A DNA stretch of 64,000 nt from Catalinimonas alkaloidigena. GTDB lineage: Bacteria; Bacteroidota; Bacteroidia; Cytophagales; Cyclobacteriaceae. The stretch lies in assembly GCF_029504655.1 (NCBI RefSeq), contig NZ_JAQFIL010000001.1, positions 129,001 to 193,000 of the forward strand, in the 5' to 3' direction. Below the pieces are notes generated by a model. It saw only the letters and a program-made list of their open reading frames with translations. It did not search any database and was not told where the DNA came from. Both the position numbers and the translations under genes were made by a program. Positions 43,146 to 52,166 of the stretch are shown one piece after another; positions within the stretch are counted from its first letter, which is position 1, and each line of letters begins with the position of its first letter.

Positions 43146-43767
43146 TTATTGTTGCAGTTCATCCAGACTTTCACTTAGCGTTTGAAGCCATTTAAAATAG
43201 GTGCTCTTATAATAAAGATGATTGCCCAAGAGAGAAATCACGGACAAAACTCCACTAATGCTCACTTCAGTGAGCAGGGAGAGCTCTACATGAAATAGCT
43301 GCAACACAACTTCAACTACTATATAATAAATCAGTGGAAAGACAATGACATAGATCAGAGTAGTGAGCAGGTACCATCTTTTAAAACGTCCCATTGTATT
43401 CTTTAAAGCTGCTTTGATATTCACAGCATCGGAGATATCAAATATCTTCACCTGTTCATAATAGGCCCACAAGGTAACGAGTCCGAATAAGGCTACCATG
43501 CCAAAAAACCGGAAGCGCATTTTCAAGATTTTGAAACCTTTCCGGGAAAATGAAAAAAAGTAAAAGGTTGAGCACCAGACAGGCAAATAAAAGAAGTATT
43601 GCGTTTCTAGTAAGTTTCCACCAGTAGAGGGTAGTACTGCTCAGTTTGGATAAAGTGTTGGATACATTCATATTTTTTTTATTTAAATGTTCTGATAAGG
43701 ATTGTACATGCTCTTTCTCTTGCCTGAGATAAGCCTGCCAGGTATTTTTTAAGTCATCAAGTTCCAT
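43146..43767 (-). pseudogene. Membrane partner of the ECF sigma factor, broken by a frameshift
   Basis: Two overlapping minus-strand frames join into one protein of about 205 residues. The first (from 43767) starts MELDDLKNTWQAYLRQEKEH and has a membrane span (AILLLFACLVLNLLLFFIF). The second (to 43146) continues with GMVALFGLVTLWAYYEQVKI and a helical C-terminus with two further spans. The switch falls at the homopolymer at 43503-43508, six A residues on the plus strand. An extra T (minus strand) or its loss explains it. The start overlaps the end of the sigma factor gene by 11 bases, so the two form an operon. It is likely an anti-sigma or sigma-regulatory protein. Confidence 0.8.
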
Positions 43768-44251
43768 TGTGAATTTTTTGTATAGTGCTTCTCAGTTTGT
43801 GTTTGATCCGGTTGATTTTATAGCCCACATTGGATTCGGATATCCCCATCACCTGCGCGATTTCCTTATAAGTCTGCTCTTCCAAATATAAAAGTGTAAT
43901 GGCCTTCTCTACGTCCGAAAGCCTGTCAATGGCCTGTATCATGCTGCTGAACTGCTCATCCTCTACCGATAATTCCGGTGAGGGTATTTGCAGTACATTC
44001 TGATCAATATCCTGAGGAAGTGGTTTTTTAGTTTCTTTTCGTAAGCGGGTAATTGCCGTATTCAGGGCAATACGATACATCCAGGTAGATAACTTAGCTT
44101 CTTTTCTGAACTTGGGAAAAGCCTTCCACAACTGTAGTACAATGTCCTGGAACAGGTCCTGCCGGTCCTCGTGCTGATGGCAGTACATCTTACAGACCTT
44201 GTGGATGATGCCCTCATGTGTAGTTGTTTTGGCAATAAATTCTTCCTTCAA
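43757..44251 (-). CDS. ECF-type RNA polymerase sigma factor
   Basis: A 164-aa sigma-70 family protein: sigma region 2 with QDLFQDIVLQLWKAFPKFR and LSTWMYRIALNTAITRLRKE, a short linker, and region 4 with LSDVEKAITLLYLEEQTYKE and a helix-turn-helix IAQVMGISESNVGYKINRIK. These match extracytoplasmic-function sigma factors that respond to envelope or environmental stress via a membrane anti-sigma protein. Its downstream gene, overlapping by 11 bases, is a small membrane protein that may be that regulator but is frameshifted. Confidence 0.93.
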   Translation of the reverse strand: MKEEFIAKTTTHEGIIHKVCKMYCHQHEDRQDLFQDIVLQLWKAFPKFRKEAKLSTWMYRIALNTAITRLRKETKKPLPQDIDQNVLQIPSPELSVEDEQFSSMIQAIDRLSDVEKAITLLYLEEQTYKEIAQVMGISESNVGYKINRIKHKLRSTIQKIHNGT

Positions 44252-44595
44252 GGGATTTTACTTTACCTATTAGTCGCTAAAATGCGGAAAAACTTAGGGA
44301 AAGAGTGAAATTTTTATTGGAGGCGATGGTAAAATAATTACGAACACCAGAGAAGAATAGTGTGTAGTGAAAAATTCAGCTTTCCTATACGTGTGAATGA
44401 GGAATAGACAAACACTCTAAAAATTAAAAGAAGAAGATTTTTTTAGTATATCGTTCCACCCGCATGGGGAGGGCAAAAGATGTACATGTCCTTAAACCCT
44501 ATTACAGTATATTTATGGCAAGTAAGGTAGCTTGATGCTCAAGTTCTTTTATATTAAAGGCACTTTCTTATGTATCTGAATTCTTTAAACTTACT
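44252..44595. other. Intergenic region between divergent sigma-factor and sulfatase genes
   Basis: About 340 AT-rich bases that must hold promoters for both genes. I see no recognisable operator, riboswitch or small gene in it. Confidence 0.45.
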
Positions 44596-46044
44596 ATGAC
44601 ACAAACTAAACTTCTCCTGTTCTCACTTTTTTTTGCTGGTTTATTTATGGCCTGTGATTCAGTCAACAATGTGGAAAATGATAGCCTCCCTAATATTGTC
44701 TATATCAATGTAGATGATCTGGGCTGGGCAGACTTAGCCTTCATGGGTAGTAAATTTTATGAAACGCCAAATTTAGATAGGCTGGCATCTCGTTCCATGC
44801 TTTTTACCCAGGCTTATGCCGGAGCCGCCAATTGTGCGCCCAGTCGTGCCTGCCTGCTTTCCGGTATGAATACGCCTCGGCATAGAATTTATACGGTAGC
44901 TAATTCTAATCGGGGAGATAAAAGAACCCGCAAAATTATTCCGACATCTAATACTGAAACTTTGGCCGATTCAGTCTACACGCTGGCAGAGATGCTTAGA
45001 GATCAGGGCTATGTGACCGGCACCTTTGGGAAATGGCATCTGGGCGAGGACCCCAGGACTCAGGGTTTTGATATAAATGTGGGAGGCAGCCATAATGGTA
45101 ATCCCGGAAGAAATGGATATTTCAGTCCTTACAATGTGAAGTATCTCAGCGATGGGCCGGAAGGCGAATATCTTACAGACAGACTGGCCGGGGAAGCTAT
45201 GGATTTTGTAGCGCAGTATCAGGATTCTACTTTTTTTCTCTATTTACCTTTTTATACAGTGCATACGCCTATCATGGGAAAAGAAGCTTTGGTAGAGAAA
45301 TTTGAAGGTAAAAAAGGGTCAGAAGGGCAGGACCGTGCCGATTATGCGGCTATGGTAGCTTCTATGGATGAAAATGTGGGGCGTTTACTGGACCAACTGG
45401 ATAGCCTGGGCTTAACAGAAAACACCCTCATCCTCTTCACTTCTGACAATGGGGGGATACGCTCTATCTCTAGTCAGCAGCCATTGAGAGCAGGAAAGGG
45501 CTCCTACTACGAAGGCGGTATACGTGTACCAATGTTGGTATCCTGGCCAGGAAAGGTTGAGGCAGGTAGCCAATGTGATGTGCCGGTAACCAATCTGGAT
45601 ATTTATCCTACTATACAAAATATTGTAGGGACAGAGCAGCGAAACAAACTGTTGGATGGCAATGATATTTCTCCTCTGTTTTACGGAGATAGTATTGCCG
45701 AACGCCCTTTATACTGGCACTTCCCCATCTATCTGCAGGCCTATAATATGCAGGATGACGATGGACGTGATCCTTTGTTCCGTACGCGTCCCGGCTCGGT
45801 CGTTCGTCTGGGTGACTGGAAACTGCACGAATACTTTGAAGAGGGAGGATTGGAGCTATATAATTTGACAGAAGATATCGGTGAAAGACAAAATCTGATA
45901 AAGGAGTACCCTGAGAAAGCGGAAGAACTTTACCAATTACTGCAAGACTGGCGACAGCAAACCCATGCGCCAGTACCTACTGAAAAAAATCCGGCTTATG
46001 ATGCCGCTTACGAACAGCAAATCATTAGTGAGGTAGGAAAGTGA
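44596..46044 (+). CDS. Lipoprotein sulfatase (arylsulfatase type)
   Basis: A 482-aa protein with a lipoprotein signal (LLLFSLFFAGLFMAC, Cys 20) and the sulfatase fold: LPNIVYINVDDLGWADLAFM (metal Asp pair), active-site motif CAPSR starting at C80, which becomes formylglycine, then GTFGKWHLGEDPRTQGFDIN and LILFTSDNGGIRSISSQQPL. A matching formylglycine-generating enzyme is not in this window. Likely location: periplasm or cell surface. Probable role is desulfation of sulfated polysaccharides, but the substrate is unknown. It is convergent with the DUF1501 gene. Confidence 0.93.
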   Translation: MTQTKLLLFSLFFAGLFMACDSVNNVENDSLPNIVYINVDDLGWADLAFMGSKFYETPNLDRLASRSMLFTQAYAGAANCAPSRACLLSGMNTPRHRIYTVANSNRGDKRTRKIIPTSNTETLADSVYTLAEMLRDQGYVTGTFGKWHLGEDPRTQGFDINVGGSHNGNPGRNGYFSPYNVKYLSDGPEGEYLTDRLAGEAMDFVAQYQDSTFFLYLPFYTVHTPIMGKEALVEKFEGKKGSEGQDRADYAAMVASMDENVGRLLDQLDSLGLTENTLILFTSDNGGIRSISSQQPLRAGKGSYYEGGIRVPMLVSWPGKVEAGSQCDVPVTNLDIYPTIQNIVGTEQRNKLLDGNDISPLFYGDSIAERPLYWHFPIYLQAYNMQDDDGRDPLFRTRPGSVVRLGDWKLHEYFEEGGLELYNLTEDIGERQNLIKEYPEKAEELYQLLQDWRQQTHAPVPTEKNPAYDAAYEQQIISEVGK

Positions 46045-46051
46045 TTTTTTA

Positions 46052-46077
46052 GCCTAAAAAAAACATTCTTTTTAGGC
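46052..46077. terminator. Hairpin between the convergent sulfatase and DUF1501 genes
   Basis: A 9-bp stem (GCCTAAAAA at 46052-46060, TTTTTAGGC at 46069-46077) with an 8-base loop. It overlaps the stop codon of the DUF1501 gene. The T-rich arms could act as U tracts for either strand, but no separate T run follows, so terminator strength is uncertain. Confidence 0.5.
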
Positions 46078-47517
46078 AAGTACATCGTGGATGATATGGC
46101 CATGCACATCGGTCAGACGTATATCCCGACCGCTGAAATGGAAGGTTAGCTTTTCATGATGAACACCTAAAAGGTGCAGCATAGTAGCATGTAGGTCATG
46201 AATGCTCACTTTGTTTTCTACTACCCGGTAGCCATATTCATCAGTACGTCCGAAGATGGTTCCTCCTTTGACACCCGCTCCTGCCATCCACATACTGAAA
46301 GCTGAGGGATTATGATCCCGTCCGTTGGTGCCTTGTGCAAAGGGGGTTCTGCCAAACTCTCCGGTCCAGATCACCAGGGTTTCATCCAGCAGCCCTCTGC
46401 CTTTCAGGTCTTTGAGCAGGCCGGCAATGGGCTGGTCTACCGCATGGGCATTGCGCTCGTGTCCATCCCTGAGGTTATGGTGTTGATCCCAGCGGTCGGC
46501 TTCCACGCTGGGGCAGGTAAGTTCAATAAAACGTACACCTCTTTCTACCAGCCGTCTTGCCAGCAGGCACTGGGCAGCGTAGCCTCGTGTATGCGGATCA
46601 TCTGACTCAAAGCCGTAAAGCTTTTTAGTCGCTTTGCTTTCTGAAGCAAATTCCGTCAGTTCGGGTACAGAAGACTGCATGCGGTAAGCCAGCTCATAGT
46701 TTGAAATCGCTGATTCTACAGCATCGGCATTGCCTAGTTTACCGATCAGGCTTTGGTCCATCTGTTTGATATAGTCCAGTTTGGAATCCTGTATGGTTTT
46801 GCCTTCCTGCGGCTGAATATTGGCCAGCGGTACTGCCTGCCCTTTGAGTACGGACGCCTGGTAAGAGGCGGGGAGGAACCCACTGTTGAAGTTGTCCAGC
46901 CCACCCGGAGGAACCAGCCCGCCATCCAATACTACATAGCCGGGCAGGTTGTCATTTTCGCTCCCCAGTCCGTAGGTTACCCAGGCGCCCATACTAGGGC
47001 GTCCCTGTAGCCCACTGCCGGTATGGAGAAAATAGTTGGCATTGGTATGCTCGGGAAAATCGGAAGTCATGGAGCGGATCAGGGCGAGCTCATCTACGCA
47101 GGTGGCGATGTGAGGAAACAAATCACTGACCGGCATGCCGCATTCACCGTACTGCTTAAAGCCCCAGGGGCTTTTCAGGATCTTACCTATGTTGTCAAAC
47201 TGTGTATTATCTACCTTAAATTTTTTGTAAGGATCTTCCCCGTTTTCTTTAGCCAGCCGAGGTTTAGGGTCAAAAGAATCAACCTGGGATACGCCACCGT
47301 CCATGTACAGAAAGATCACATGCTTGGCTTTGGGAATGTAGTGGGGCGATACTCCAGATTTAGTTAGCGTATCAGAAAGCTTTTCTACTTCGGTGCAGGC
47401 AGCGCCCAGTCCTCCGAAAAGACTAGCAAAGGCCAGCGAGCCGAAGCCACTACCACAGCTAGCCAGCATTTCACGGCGGCTGAGAGGACGGTGGACGATA
47501 TGTTGCTTGTTTCCCAT
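46072..47517 (-). CDS. DUF1501 protein (Tat-exported, alkaline-phosphatase-like fold)
   Basis: A 481-aa protein with a Tat-like leader (SRREMLASCGSGFGSLAFAS) and the DUF1501 pattern: KAKHVIFLYMDGGVSQVDSF, DLFPHIATCVDELALIRSMT, LVIWTGEFGRTPFAQGTNGR and DHNPSAFSMWMAGAGVKGGT. The fold is related to sulfatases and phosphatases; metal-binding Asp and His are seen in YMDGGVSQVD and GRDHNPSAF. Function unknown. The gene is 3 bases from the DUF1549/DUF1553 gene upstream, the usual pairing in Planctomycetes, Verrucomicrobia and some Bacteroidota. Confidence 0.9.
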   Translation of the reverse strand: MGNKQHIVHRPLSRREMLASCGSGFGSLAFASLFGGLGAACTEVEKLSDTLTKSGVSPHYIPKAKHVIFLYMDGGVSQVDSFDPKPRLAKENGEDPYKKFKVDNTQFDNIGKILKSPWGFKQYGECGMPVSDLFPHIATCVDELALIRSMTSDFPEHTNANYFLHTGSGLQGRPSMGAWVTYGLGSENDNLPGYVVLDGGLVPPGGLDNFNSGFLPASYQASVLKGQAVPLANIQPQEGKTIQDSKLDYIKQMDQSLIGKLGNADAVESAISNYELAYRMQSSVPELTEFASESKATKKLYGFESDDPHTRGYAAQCLLARRLVERGVRFIELTCPSVEADRWDQHHNLRDGHERNAHAVDQPIAGLLKDLKGRGLLDETLVIWTGEFGRTPFAQGTNGRDHNPSAFSMWMAGAGVKGGTIFGRTDEYGYRVVENKVSIHDLHATMLHLLGVHHEKLTFHFSGRDIRLTDVHGHIIHDVLA

Positions 47518-47520
47518 AAC

Positions 47521-50500
47521 TCAGATTAGATAGATAAATTCTTTCATATTAAAAATGGTGTGGCAGTAGTCTTTCCAGACCTCTACCGACTGCAGAAGAT
47601 TTCCTGCCGATACTTCATATGTCTTTGCCTGTTGCTGTAAAAAGATTTTGGCCTGATTTACTTCCTCTACTTTGGCATCTCGGGCAAATGACCATCGATA
47701 AATCCACTGGATACGTTCTTCCAGGCTGAGGTTTGACTGAGCAATGATTCTCCTGGCCATTACCTCTGCCTGATCAGCTACGAAGGGATCATTCATCAGC
47801 ATCAGCGATTGAGCCGGTACATTGGTGACATTCCGCTTACCAAAGGTAGAGAAGGGAATAGGTCGGTCAAAAGTCAGCATCATGGGTGACAGAAAGTTTC
47901 TTCTCACTTCCACGTAAATGCTACGTCGCCCCTCTCCATCCAGCGGCCCCGAATGCTGCGGACGTCCCCGCCCCTGCATGAAGTCGGTAAGATGGACAGC
48001 CACTGACGGACCGTACATGCTGGAATCCAGCCTGCCGGATGCGGTGAGCATGCCGTCGCGTATGGCTTCAGCTTCCAGGCGTCGCAATGGGAAGCCGGAA
48101 AGCAGAAGGTTTTCAGGGTCATTTTTGGGTAGCGCCGCTCCGGTGACGACTTCTCTCCGGAAGGTATTGGACATGGCAATAAGTTTTACCATCTTTTTCA
48201 GTGACCACCCTTCTTCCTGAAATTGTATCGCCAGGTAATCCAGCAGCGCCGGATGAGTGGGTAATTTCCCCTGTAAACCAAAGTTATCCACAGTTTCTAC
48301 AATCCCCCTGCCAAAGAGGTAGTGCCAGATACGGTTAACCATCACCCGCGAGGTGAGCGGATTATCAGGGTTCACAATGGCTTCAGCCAGTTCCACTCTT
48401 CCACTGCCTGATGAGCTGAAGATAGAGTCCCCGGAAGGAATGCTGCTGAGAAAACGGTGAGCTACTTTTTCTTCAGAAGGGGTGTTGGGGTTACCCCTGA
48501 CAAAGACCGGGCTGTTAATGCTAAAACCATCAGTGATACCCGCAATGTAGGCAGTATCCCTGAAGCTATGCGTTAATTGTTGCTCCAACTGATCAAGTTG
48601 CTGGATCTCAACAGAGAGATTTTTCAATGGCTTTTGTTGCAGCGCCTGGTTCAGAAACTGTATCTCTTCAGTGCTACTCTGGCCCTTAACCCACTGCTGT
48701 ACTGACTGATAGAGGTCCAGGTTTTGAGATGCTGGTGGCGTTGGTAACTCTGGCCATTCCTCATCATAAGCCAAAGCATAAGATACTTCTACAAACGCTT
48801 CTGGAGGGAGCTTATAGTAATGCCTGTCAAAATAACCGGGAATGACTTCAATATACGCTTTATGTCCTTTCCAGGGAGAGACATCTACGGTATAATTATG
48901 CCAATCAGCCTGATCTACACGCATTTCCAGTTCACCGTAAATAGGGTTTTGGATGAGCTGAAAATTGTCAATGATGATGCGGATGGAAGACTGCTTGCCC
49001 AAGGCACGGATGCCAATGAAATCCTTGCTGATGGTGAAATCGGGTGAGCGTAAGGCGCCCACCACACCGGTATTGATACTACGGCTGGAGGCTTTTCCTT
49101 CAGAAAGGCCAACGAGCTGGGTAGCACTTTTGTTAAAAATAGGTTCGCCCAGGCTTGTTTGGTTGCCAAAGGCCTTACCGACACTTTGCCAGTCGTCCAA
49201 ACCTTGCCCTCTGAAGTCTCCGATTACTTCATAAGAAGTTTCGCTGCTTTCTGCTTCATGCGATTCATGTAAAGCTACTTTCTGTATTGGCAAAACCTCA
49301 TTCCCTATCCAGGATTCGGCCACTAAGGTTCTGATGTTTTCTTTGACTTGTTGGAGCTTTTCCAAATCCTCAACTTCTTCCAGTTGTAGATCAGCATCGC
49401 GTATGCTAAACCGGCTGCTTTTGATTACCCCATACAGCGCATAATAGTCAGTAGTAGGAATAGGGTCAAACTTATGATCATGGCAGCGGGCGCAGGCAAC
49501 AGTAAGCGCCTGAAAGGTTTTGCTCGTCACATCTATGATATTATCTATCCTTTCGGACTCATCAATCACCAGGTCTACCGGACTATGTTTACCTTCTGTC
49601 ATGGTGAAAAAAGTAGTGCCCAACACTGATTCATTACGACCTGTCTCTTTATTCCAGCGAGGGGACTCCAGCAGGTCGCCCGCCAGATGTTCCCTGACCA
49701 GTTGAGGATAAGGTAGATCGGCGTTGAAAGCTCTGATCAGGTAATCCCGGTATTGCCAGGCGCCCTGTACCGGATAGTCAAACTCATGTCCTTTGGTTTC
49801 CGCGTAGCGCACCAGGTCCATCCAGTGCCTGGCCCAGCGCTCGCCAAATTGCGGACTGTCCAGGTACTGATCTACTATCTTCTCATACGCCCGAGGGCTT
49901 TTATCCTCTAGGAATTTCTTTACATCTGAAGGATGAGGGGGCAAGCCGGTTAGTAAATAAGCCAGCCGCCGAATGAGCGTCTGTTTGTTGGCTAGAGGTG
50001 CGGGGGCAATTTGTTGCTCTTCCAGCCTGTCCAGTACAAAAGCGTCTATCTCATTAGTGACTTCCTGCTCATTTTTCACCCGAGGGATTTCATGTTTTTC
50101 AGGAGGAATAAATGCCCAGTGTGGTTTCCACTCGGCGCCCTTGGCTATCCATTTTTCCAGCAGCGCTTTTTCCTGCTCGCTCAGACTCAGGTTGCTCTCG
50201 GGAGGAGGCATCACTTCATTGGGATCATCTGCATGGATGCGTCTGATCATTTCACTCTTGGTGGGATGGCCGGGCAGTACAGCATAAGTATCTTCATCCC
50301 TCAGGGTGGTAGCCCCTTCAAAAGTATCCAGGCGCAAGTCCGCTTCCCGGCTGCTGGAATCCGGCCCATGGCAGAGATAACAGTTTTTGACCAGAATGGG
50401 ACGGATATGAAAATTAAAATCTACAGTCTCAGGTAAGTTAAAAGAAGGTTTATCCGTACAGTGATTAAAAAGTACTGTTGCTAAAAAGAGCAAAGCAGCG

Positions 50501-50532
50501 GGTAATACAAATCTGAAATCCGTAGCTTTCAT
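47521..50532 (-). CDS. PSD1-type haem c lipoprotein with DUF1549 and DUF1553 domains
   Basis: A roughly 1003-aa protein with four parts. It has a lipoprotein signal (LLFLATVLFNHC, Cys 25) and a planctomycete-type cytochrome c domain with CYLCH at 51-55. DUF1549 follows (EIDAFVLDRLEEQQIAPAPL, RWARHWMDLVRYAETKGHEF, CARCHDHKFDPIPTTDYYAL with a second CxxCH). The C-terminal DUF1553 contains VMVNRIWHYLFGRGIVETVD, FRREVV and PAQSLMLMNDPFVADQAEVM. It is probably involved in extracytoplasmic redox or glycan processing with the downstream DUF1501 protein. The start is ATG at 50532; an upstream ATG at 50559 adds nine residues. Confidence 0.92.
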   Translation of the reverse strand: MKATDFRFVLPAALLFLATVLFNHCTDKPSFNLPETVDFNFHIRPILVKNCYLCHGPDSSSREADLRLDTFEGATTLRDEDTYAVLPGHPTKSEMIRRIHADDPNEVMPPPESNLSLSEQEKALLEKWIAKGAEWKPHWAFIPPEKHEIPRVKNEQEVTNEIDAFVLDRLEEQQIAPAPLANKQTLIRRLAYLLTGLPPHPSDVKKFLEDKSPRAYEKIVDQYLDSPQFGERWARHWMDLVRYAETKGHEFDYPVQGAWQYRDYLIRAFNADLPYPQLVREHLAGDLLESPRWNKETGRNESVLGTTFFTMTEGKHSPVDLVIDESERIDNIIDVTSKTFQALTVACARCHDHKFDPIPTTDYYALYGVIKSSRFSIRDADLQLEEVEDLEKLQQVKENIRTLVAESWIGNEVLPIQKVALHESHEAESSETSYEVIGDFRGQGLDDWQSVGKAFGNQTSLGEPIFNKSATQLVGLSEGKASSRSINTGVVGALRSPDFTISKDFIGIRALGKQSSIRIIIDNFQLIQNPIYGELEMRVDQADWHNYTVDVSPWKGHKAYIEVIPGYFDRHYYKLPPEAFVEVSYALAYDEEWPELPTPPASQNLDLYQSVQQWVKGQSSTEEIQFLNQALQQKPLKNLSVEIQQLDQLEQQLTHSFRDTAYIAGITDGFSINSPVFVRGNPNTPSEEKVAHRFLSSIPSGDSIFSSSGSGRVELAEAIVNPDNPLTSRVMVNRIWHYLFGRGIVETVDNFGLQGKLPTHPALLDYLAIQFQEEGWSLKKMVKLIAMSNTFRREVVTGAALPKNDPENLLLSGFPLRRLEAEAIRDGMLTASGRLDSSMYGPSVAVHLTDFMQGRGRPQHSGPLDGEGRRSIYVEVRRNFLSPMMLTFDRPIPFSTFGKRNVTNVPAQSLMLMNDPFVADQAEVMARRIIAQSNLSLEERIQWIYRWSFARDAKVEEVNQAKIFLQQQAKTYEVSAGNLLQSVEVWKDYCHTIFNMKEFIYLI

Positions 50533-50856
50533 ACAAACTGTATTATTTGCTGACAGCAAGTAGAGAGGTTCTTTGAGACCAGGCTCCGTATATGCATCAG
50601 GCTTGGGTTGTTGTAAATTTTACCTATCAATATACTGATAACAGGATTCCTCTACAAATCTAAGTTTGACTCTTAAATTGAAGCACATCTCTTTAAAACT
50701 GAAGCGTTGTGGTTTAACCTGTTATTCTGAAGTGAGTACTACTTTTTTTGAGGAAAAGTCACCTGCGTTTGAACAAAATCTTTATACCACGATCTGCTAC
50801 TGTACTTCCTGTTAATTTAGTAAGTTGAAAAATTGGTAAACTAACATACTAAAAAA
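50533..50856. other. Intergenic region with no recognisable gene
   Basis: About 320 bases between divergent genes (PSD1-type lipoprotein and AAA-TPR). It must contain both promoters. No clear operator or RNA element recognised. Confidence 0.45.
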
Positions 50857-52164
50857 GTGGATAAAGAAACGCTGGCAGCTCTTGAAAACGCTTTACAGGC
50901 CTCCCCGGATAACGTTCTGTTGAGAAAACAGATAGGCAAAGCATTGTTTAATAACGCAGAATATGAGCGGGCAAAAGATCATTTTAACATTATTCTGCAA
51001 ACCGAAGCCGATGATGAAATCAAACTGTGTTTGGCGCAATGTTATTCCTATCTGAAAAATTTTAGCCCTGCGCTGATTATCTGTGAAGAGCTGCTAAAAA
51101 ACGAATTGAGTGAAAAAGTGGTGGAAGTTTATCTGCAAACTCTGATTAACGATGGACAGCTACAGGAGGCTGTTGACCAGTATCAGTCTTTTCAGCTCAG
51201 GCTGCCGGGCTGGAAAAATGAAGAAATTGAAGCCCAGCTAAAATTACCTGCACAACCCCAGACTTATGATGATGACGAAGAGGAGGAAGATGACTATAAT
51301 CCTTTTCTTGAAAAGCCGGATACAGACTTTTCCAAAGTGGGAGGAATGGAAGAGGTAAAGGATGAGATCAGGATGAAAATTATCCAGCCTTTGAAAAATC
51401 CTGAACTTTTTAAAGCCTACGGTAAGAAAGCAGGAGGTGGAATTCTGATGTACGGCCCTCCGGGTTGTGGCAAAACCTACCTTTCCCGGGCTACTGCCGG
51501 TGAAATTGACTCTCGTTTTCTCTCGGTGGGTATAGAAGAAGTGATGGATATGTGGCTGGGCAGTAGTGAGAAGAACCTTCATCAGAAATTTGAGCTGGCC
51601 CGGAAATACACGCCCTGCGTTGTCTTTTTTGATGAGATTGATGCGCTCGGCAGTAAGCGAAACGATCTGAAGCAGTCTGCTGGCAGAAATATCATCAACC
51701 AGTTTCTCAAAGAGCTGGATGGCGTAAATGCCAATAATGATGGGGTGCTCATACTGGGTGCTACCAACTCACCCTGGCATATGGATTCCGCTTTCCTGAG
51801 GCCGGGCAGGTTTGACAGGATTATCTTTGTCCCCCCACCGGACAAAGACGCTCGTGAAAAAATCATAGCACTTTTACTGGAAGGAAAACCTACTCAAAAG
51901 ATAGACCATGCTAAAATTGCGGCTAAATCAGAAGGCTTTAGCGGGGCTGACCTCAAACTGCTGGTAGACCTTGCGGTAGAAGAAAAACTAAAGCGCTCCA
52001 TGAAAAGCGGCAAAGTAGAAGCCCTTGAGACCAGCGATCTTCTGACACAGTGCAAAAAGGTACGTCCCAGTACCAAAGATTGGTTCAATACCGCTAAAAA
52101 TTATGCGCTCTATGCCAATGTCTCCGGTATTTATGATGACATCATTTCCTATTTAAACTTGTAA
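50857..52164 (+). CDS. AAA+ ATPase with N-terminal TPR region
   Basis: A 435-aa protein starting with GTG at 50857. Residues 1-130 form TPR-like helical repeats. An acidic linker (about 138-150) follows. Then comes a classical AAA+ module: Walker A GPPGCGKT (200-207), Walker B VVFFDEIDALG (about 252-262), second region of homology ATNSPWHMDSAFLRPGRFDR, and a small lid domain with SGADLKLLVDLAVEEK. This looks like the Cdc48/Vps4/SpoVK-type AAA+ group, which remodels protein complexes. It lies 2 bases before a TPR-membrane protein, so a co-expressed pair is likely. Substrate unknown. Confidence 0.9.
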   Translation: MDKETLAALENALQASPDNVLLRKQIGKALFNNAEYERAKDHFNIILQTEADDEIKLCLAQCYSYLKNFSPALIICEELLKNELSEKVVEVYLQTLINDGQLQEAVDQYQSFQLRLPGWKNEEIEAQLKLPAQPQTYDDDEEEEDDYNPFLEKPDTDFSKVGGMEEVKDEIRMKIIQPLKNPELFKAYGKKAGGGILMYGPPGCGKTYLSRATAGEIDSRFLSVGIEEVMDMWLGSSEKNLHQKFELARKYTPCVVFFDEIDALGSKRNDLKQSAGRNIINQFLKELDGVNANNDGVLILGATNSPWHMDSAFLRPGRFDRIIFVPPPDKDAREKIIALLLEGKPTQKIDHAKIAAKSEGFSGADLKLLVDLAVEEKLKRSMKSGKVEALETSDLLTQCKKVRPSTKDWFNTAKNYALYANVSGIYDDIISYLNL

Positions 52165-52166
52165 GC

